A stretch of 9,470 nt of DNA from Clostridia bacterium (lineage in GTDB: Bacteria > Bacillota > Clostridia > Christensenellales > UBA1242). Location: positions 1 to 9,470 of the forward strand of contig JAGCSP010000052.1 in NCBI GenBank assembly GCA_017964105.1. The letters run 5' to 3'. Positions 6,383 to 9,470 of the stretch are shown here, piece by piece (the first letter of the stretch is position 1; each line of letters begins with the position of its first letter). Under the pieces are notes generated by a model. That model made no database searches. It saw only the letters and a list, made by a program, of their open reading frames with translations, and was not told the DNA's origin. The translations under genes were made by a program, and so were the position numbers.

Positions 6383-7057
6383 ATGAAAATAGATATTTTA
6401 ACATTGTTCCCAGAAATGTTTGATGCATTAAACGCAAGTTTAATTGGCAAAGCACAGGATAAGGGAGCGGTACAAATTAATATTGTAAATATTCGTGATT
6501 TTTCAGGTAATAAGCATGGCAAAGTGGACGATTATCCATTTGGTGGTGGCGATGGTATGGTGATGATGCCAGGACCACTATATGACGCAATCGAAAGTGT
6601 TAAAGATGATGATGCATATGTAATATATATGTCACCAAAGGGCACGCCACTTGTACAGAAAAAGGTGGAAAATTTAGCCAAAAATTATACACATTTAGTG
6701 CTAGTATGTGGTCACTATGAAGGCATAGATGAAAGAGTGATTGAGCTATGCGTTGACGAGCAAATTAGCATTGGTGATTTTGTGCTCACAGGTGGAGAAA
6801 TTCCTGCCATGGCACTTGTAGATAGTGTGCTTAGATTTTTGCCAAATGTACTACATAATGAACACAGTACAGCAGAAGAAAGTTTTAGTGATGGATATTT
6901 GGAATATCCACAATACACACGTCCAAGAGAATTTAAAGGCCTAGAAGTTCCAGAAGTTTTGGTGAATGGCAACCATAAAGAGATTGCAAAGTGGCGTGAA
7001 GAGCAAAAAATTGAACAAACCAAAAAGTATCGTCCAGATTTGCTAGATAAAAAATAG
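6383..7057 (+). CDS. trmD: tRNA (guanine-N1)-methyltransferase TrmD
   Basis: TrmD uses S-adenosylmethionine to make m1G37 next to the anticodon of certain tRNAs, which prevents +1 frameshifting. The 224-residue protein starts MKIDILTLFPEMF and shows the SPOUT trefoil-knot motifs: VDDYPFGGGDGM at 48-59, LVCGHYEGIDERV at 107-119, SIGDFVLTGGE at 129-139 and EYPQYTRP at 174-181, with Asp170 in the preceding SDG as the likely catalytic base by family comparison. The glycine loop reads GGGDGM where GGGAGM is common. It is a little shorter than B. subtilis TrmD (about 243) at the C-terminus. It begins two bases after the rimM stop without a strong ribosome binding site (only AGTGAG nearby), so coupled translation is likely. 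In many Bacillota rplS follows; here ylqF does. Confidence 0.97.
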   Translation: MKIDILTLFPEMFDALNASLIGKAQDKGAVQINIVNIRDFSGNKHGKVDDYPFGGGDGMVMMPGPLYDAIESVKDDDAYVIYMSPKGTPLVQKKVENLAKNYTHLVLVCGHYEGIDERVIELCVDEQISIGDFVLTGGEIPAMALVDSVLRFLPNVLHNEHSTAEESFSDGYLEYPQYTRPREFKGLEVPEVLVNGNHKEIAKWREEQKIEQTKKYRPDLLDKK

Positions 7058-7066
7058 GAGAAACAA

Positions 7067-7966
7067 ATGATTATTCAATGGTTTCCTGGGCATATGAATA
7101 AAGCCCTAAAAACGCTTGAAAATGAAATAAAAAATGTAGATGCGGTAATTTATGTACTAGATGCCCGCGCTCCTTTTTCGTGCCTAAATCCTAAGTTTAC
7201 AGGAATAATTGGCAATAAACCAATTATTTATGTGCTAAATAAAGCAGACTTAGGCGATAAAATAAGAGTTGATGAATGGATAAAATACTTTGAAAAAGAT
7301 AATTGCAGAGTGATTGCACTTGATAGTACACACACAGGTAGTGCAAAAGAGATTAGTGAAATTATTAAAGATTTGAATAAATCAAAAATTGAAAAATACA
7401 AATCAAAAAATATAAATATAACACTCAAAGCAATAGTTATTGGTGTGCCAAATAGTGGAAAGAGTACGCTTATTAATAACTTGTGTGGCTCTGCAAAAAC
7501 CATTACAGGTAATAAGGCAGGCGTTACACGTGGTAAACAATGGGTTCGCATAGGAAATGGCGTAGATTTACTTGATATGCCAGGAACTTTGTGGCCAGCA
7601 TTTGATAACAATACTGTTGCATGTCATTTGGCATACATTGGCTCAATAAAAAATGAAGTGTTAGATTTACCTGAATTAAGTCTAGACCTAATTAAGGAAT
7701 TGGTTATTCTTGATAAAAATATTTTACAAAATCGTTTTGGTATAGTAATTGAAGATGGGCAAATGCCAGTAGAAGTGCTTGAGAATATTTGTCTTGCACG
7801 TAAATATGTGTTGAAAGGTGGAGATGTAGATTACGATAGAGCAGCTATTGCTCTAATTAATGAATTTAGAAAAGGCCAACTTGGCGCAATTACACTGGAA
7901 AGTGTAAAGGATATAAAAGCGCTTACAAAGAGAGATAGAAAAAATGTTGAGTTACGAAATAGATAA
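7067..7966 (+). CDS. rbgA: Ribosome biogenesis GTPase RbgA (YlqF)
   Basis: RbgA is a circularly permuted GTPase needed for late 50S subunit maturation in Bacillota. The 299-residue protein begins IIQWFPGHMNKAL, the family hallmark. The G motifs come in permuted order: NKAD (G4) at 58-61, then the P-loop GVPNSGKST (G1) at 126-134, a Thr-containing switch in AGVTRGKQW near 151-159, and DMPG (G3) at 170-173. The C-terminal half is a helical RNA-binding domain. The size is close to the ~282 residues of B. subtilis RbgA. TAGGAG at 7055-7060 overlaps the trmD stop and lies six bases before the ATG. Its 3' end overlaps rnhB by 23 bases, as part of a tightly packed unit. Confidence 0.97.
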   Translation: MIIQWFPGHMNKALKTLENEIKNVDAVIYVLDARAPFSCLNPKFTGIIGNKPIIYVLNKADLGDKIRVDEWIKYFEKDNCRVIALDSTHTGSAKEISEIIKDLNKSKIEKYKSKNINITLKAIVIGVPNSGKSTLINNLCGSAKTITGNKAGVTRGKQWVRIGNGVDLLDMPGTLWPAFDNNTVACHLAYIGSIKNEVLDLPELSLDLIKELVILDKNILQNRFGIVIEDGQMPVEVLENICLARKYVLKGGDVDYDRAAIALINEFRKGQLGAITLESVKDIKALTKRDRKNVELRNR

Positions 7967-8528
7967 TTGTACTGGATATAAGTTAATTGCGGGCATTGAT
8001 GAGGCAGGGCGTGGTCCACTAGCAGGACCAGTGGCAGTTGCAATTGCAATAATGCCTATGGATGACATAATTGAAGGTATTAATGATAGCAAAAAATTAT
8101 CTGCAAAAAAGCGTGAAAAATTGTATGACCAAATTATTGCAAAAGCAATAGATTATAGTGTGCAGTTAGTGGACGAAAAAACAATTGACAAAATCAATAT
8201 TTTAGAGGCTACAAAACTTGGTATGCAAAATTGTATAAAATCGCTAAAAATCACGCCAGATTTGGTGCTGATAGACGCTGTAAAATTAGATACTAAAATT
8301 AAGAGTATGAGTATTATTCATGGTGATGCATTAAGCTACAATATTGCATGTGCATCCATTCTTGCAAAAGTTACTCGTGATAGATTGATGGATGAATATG
8401 ATTTAAAGTATCCAGAATATGGGTTTAAAAAGCATAAAGGGTATGGAACAAAAGCACACATAGAAGCACTAAAAAAGTACGGGAAATGCCCAATACATAG
8501 AGATACATTTATAGGACATTTTGTGTGA
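7944..8528 (+). CDS. rnhB: Ribonuclease HII
   Basis: RNase HII cuts the RNA strand of RNA-DNA hybrids and starts removal of single ribonucleotides from DNA. The 194-residue protein has IAGIDEAGRGPLAGPV at the front with catalytic Asp19 and Glu20, then the remaining carboxylates Asp111 (VLIDAVKLD) and Asp128 (HGDALS). SILAKVTRDR and the C-terminal GYGTKAHIEAL and HRDTF motifs complete the type 2 RNase H signature. Length is normal for the short form; B. subtilis has a longer N-terminus. The ATG at 7944 lies inside the end of ylqF and has only a weak GAGAG upstream, so re-initiation by ribosomes finishing ylqF is likely. Its TGA overlaps the yraN ATG by one base. Confidence 0.97.
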   Translation: MLSYEIDNCTGYKLIAGIDEAGRGPLAGPVAVAIAIMPMDDIIEGINDSKKLSAKKREKLYDQIIAKAIDYSVQLVDEKTIDKINILEATKLGMQNCIKSLKITPDLVLIDAVKLDTKIKSMSIIHGDALSYNIACASILAKVTRDRLMDEYDLKYPEYGFKKHKGYGTKAHIEALKKYGKCPIHRDTFIGHFV

Positions 8529-8890
8529 TGAAAGAATTGAATAAAGTTACAGGGTTACAGGGTGAAGTCCAAGCAAAAAAATATTTGCAAAAACATGGAT
8601 ACCATATAATTGAAACAAATTACAAAAACAAAATTGGCGAAATTGATATAATTGCCCAAAATAAAAAATTGTTCGGTAACAAATGCATAATTTTTGTAGA
8701 AGTAAAAACAAGAACAAGCAAAGCGTTTGGGTTGCCTAGGGAAGCAGTTACGCCAACTAAGCAGAACAAAATTCGTCAAGTAGCCACTGCATATATGATT
8801 GAAAACAACATTTATGAAAAGGTTGGTATGCGTTTTGATGTGATAGATGTAGTAGGTGATGATATAACACATATTGAAAATGCATTCTAA
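8528..8890 (+). CDS. yraN: YraN/UPF0102 nuclease-fold protein
   Basis: YraN proteins have the fold of restriction-type endonucleases and Holliday-junction resolvases; their cellular role is not settled. The 120-residue product shows the core motif in order: GEIDIIA at 37-43 and FVEVKTRTS at 56-64, giving the conserved D-(E)xK pattern, then GLPREAVTPTKQNKI, and FDVIDV near 103-108. LQGEVQAKKYLQKHGY is the usual first helix. Length is typical (about 115-125). The ATG at 8528 is chosen rather than the adjacent upstream GTG at 8525 because TGATG overlap with the rnhB stop is the common coupling pattern; no good ribosome binding site is visible. It is the last gene of the rimM unit, paired with rnhB as in many Bacillota. 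No clear terminator hairpin follows. Confidence 0.93.
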   Translation: MKELNKVTGLQGEVQAKKYLQKHGYHIIETNYKNKIGEIDIIAQNKKLFGNKCIIFVEVKTRTSKAFGLPREAVTPTKQNKIRQVATAYMIENNIYEKVGMRFDVIDVVGDDITHIENAF

Positions 8891-8935
8891 TTATTTTAAC
8901 TAAATCATAAAATATAAAAAATATTATAAAATTAC

Positions 8936-8964
8936 TTGAAATTATATAATTATTATGTTATTAT
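8936..8964 (+). promoter_or_regulatory. Sigma-A promoter of rplS
   Basis: -35 TTGAAA (8936-8941), a 17-base spacer and -10 TATTAT (8959-8964), with TGT just before the -10 (8956-8958) fitting the extended -10 pattern. The predicted start is near 8971, giving a leader of roughly 68 bases before the rplS ATG. This means rplS is transcribed on its own. Confidence 0.82.
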
Positions 8965-8968
8965 TTAT

Positions 8969-9030
8969 CAGTGACTTCGGATGGTCCGCTGTGAACTAAT
9001 GATTTGCATGAACATCAAGTATTATGGAGG
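8969..9030 (+). promoter_or_regulatory. Structured rplS leader, probable L19 autoregulatory leader
   Basis: Two hairpins can be drawn between the promoter and the ATG. The first has CGGA (8978-8981) pairing with TCCG (8985-8988) and an outer CAG/CTG pair (8969-8971 with 8989-8991) across a 6-base bulge. The second has ACT-AA-TGAT (8995-9003) pairing with ATCA-AGT (9014-9020) over a 10-base loop, with the two A bulged. GGAGG (9026-9030) follows a few bases later. A GATG (8980-8983) to CATC (9013-9016) contact is an alternative or pseudoknot pairing. This stretch is visibly more G+C rich than the flanking AT-rich spacer. L19 leaders that let the protein repress its own mRNA are known in Bacillota; position and size fit, but I cannot match the consensus here. 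Confidence 0.6.
9026..9030 (+). promoter_or_regulatory. Ribosome binding site that fixes the rplS start
   Basis: GGAGG is eight bases before the ATG at 9039. An in-frame ATG at 9024 immediately precedes and overlaps this site, so it cannot be the start; the 9039 start also gives the usual 115-residue L19. Confidence 0.88.
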
Positions 9031-9038
9031 TAAAGTCA

Positions 9039-9386
9039 ATGACACTAATTCAAGCATTAGAAAGAGAAAACTTAAAACCAGAAGTTCCTGAGTTTGCAGT
9101 TGGCGACACCGTAAAAGTGTATGCAAAGATTGTAGAAGGAACAAGAGAGAGAATTCAAGTATTTGAAGGCGTTGTTATTGCTAGAAAGAATTCTAGCGTG
9201 AGAGAGACATTTACCGTGCGTAGAATATCTTTTGGAGTAGGCGTAGAAAAGACATTCCCAGTACATAGCCCACGTATCGAAAAGATTGAAGTAGTACGCC
9301 GTGGTAAAGTTCGCCGTGCAAAACTATATTATCTTAGAAAATTATCTGGTAAATCAGCTAAGATTCAAGAAAAAATCGATAAGTAA
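9039..9386 (+). CDS. rplS: 50S ribosomal protein L19
   Basis: L19 sits at the interface of the two ribosomal subunits and contributes to an intersubunit bridge. The 115-residue product starts MTLIQALERENLK and carries the family blocks FAVGDTVKVYAKIVEGTRERIQ, FEGVVIARKN, ETFTVRRISFGVGVEKTFPVHSP and the C-terminal GKVRRAKLYYLRKLSGKSA. Length equals that of B. subtilis L19. It is a single-gene unit with its own promoter, leader and terminator. In many Bacillota rplS lies directly after trmD, whereas here it lies after yraN, so the gene appears to have been moved within the locus or the other genes rearranged around it. Confidence 0.98.
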   Translation: MTLIQALERENLKPEVPEFAVGDTVKVYAKIVEGTRERIQVFEGVVIARKNSSVRETFTVRRISFGVGVEKTFPVHSPRIEKIEVVRRGKVRRAKLYYLRKLSGKSAKIQEKIDK

Positions 9387-9400
9387 TGATTACAAAAATT

Positions 9401-9429
9401 ATCACATCTTAATTAGATGTGATTTTTTT
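9401..9429 (+). terminator. Intrinsic terminator of rplS
   Basis: ATCACATCT (9401-9409) pairs perfectly with AGATGTGAT (9415-9423) around a 5-base loop, followed by a run of seven T (9423-9429). It lies 14 bases after the rplS stop. Nothing further is visible from 9430 to the window end. Confidence 0.92.
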
Positions 9430-9470
9430 GTGTAATAAAGCCAAAAAATAATGTTTTGCATAATAGTGAA

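Noticed and set aside
8555..8872. Minus-strand open frame opposite yraN
   Set aside because: Phe/Cys/Tyr-rich shadow of the AT-rich coding strand, with no start signals or motif.
8999..9091. Upstream open frame of about 30 codons starting in the rplS leader and overlapping rplS out of frame
   Set aside because: No ribosome binding site, its start lies in a predicted stem, and its body just reads rplS in another frame.
1..9470. Mobile elements, CRISPR repeats, tRNA genes or a recoded genetic code
   Set aside because: No spaced direct repeats, transposase motifs or tRNA cloverleaf were seen; TGA is used as stop and TGG as Trp, so the standard bacterial code applies.

Overview
The window is an AT-rich, gene-dense chromosomal segment from a member of the Bacillota, most likely Clostridia-like. 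It uses the standard bacterial code: TGG is the tryptophan codon, and TGA ends ylxM and rnhB, so it is not a Mollicutes genome that reads TGA as Trp. The assignment rests on the conserved smc-ftsY-ylxM-ffh-rpsP-khpA-rimM-trmD-ylqF-rnhB-yraN gene order, on the presence of YlxM and YlqF/RbgA, on strong GGAGG-type ribosome binding sites and on sigma-A type promoters. No mobile element, CRISPR array, tRNA or rRNA is visible.

Layout. Positions 1-3078 hold the 3' part of smc (its N-terminal third lies upstream of the window) and ftsY, which overlap by one base and end at a bidirectional terminator. Positions 3129-3395 hold a small unrecognised acidic protein gene on the minus strand with its own near-consensus promoter. 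A second promoter fires the other way from about 3475 into ylxM-ffh-rpsP-khpA; this unit ends in a terminator whose stem overlaps the end of khpA. A third unit, rimM-trmD-ylqF-rnhB-yraN (5880-8890), has a probable extended -10 promoter and very tight spacing or overlaps. Last comes rplS (L19) alone, with its own promoter, a structured leader that looks like an autoregulatory L19 leader, and its own terminator.

The genes serve three linked jobs. Ffh and FtsY are the SRP and its receptor, for co-translational membrane targeting, with YlxM as the usual partner gene of ffh. S16, L19, RimM, RbgA and KhpA cover ribosome building and RNA binding, and TrmD methylates tRNA. SMC and RNase HII handle chromosome organisation and ribonucleotide removal.

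This is mostly a housekeeping locus. No new system is evident. The two points most worth a second look are the lone acidic minus-strand gene inserted between ftsY and ylxM, and the displacement of rplS from its common place after trmD to a separate unit after yraN.
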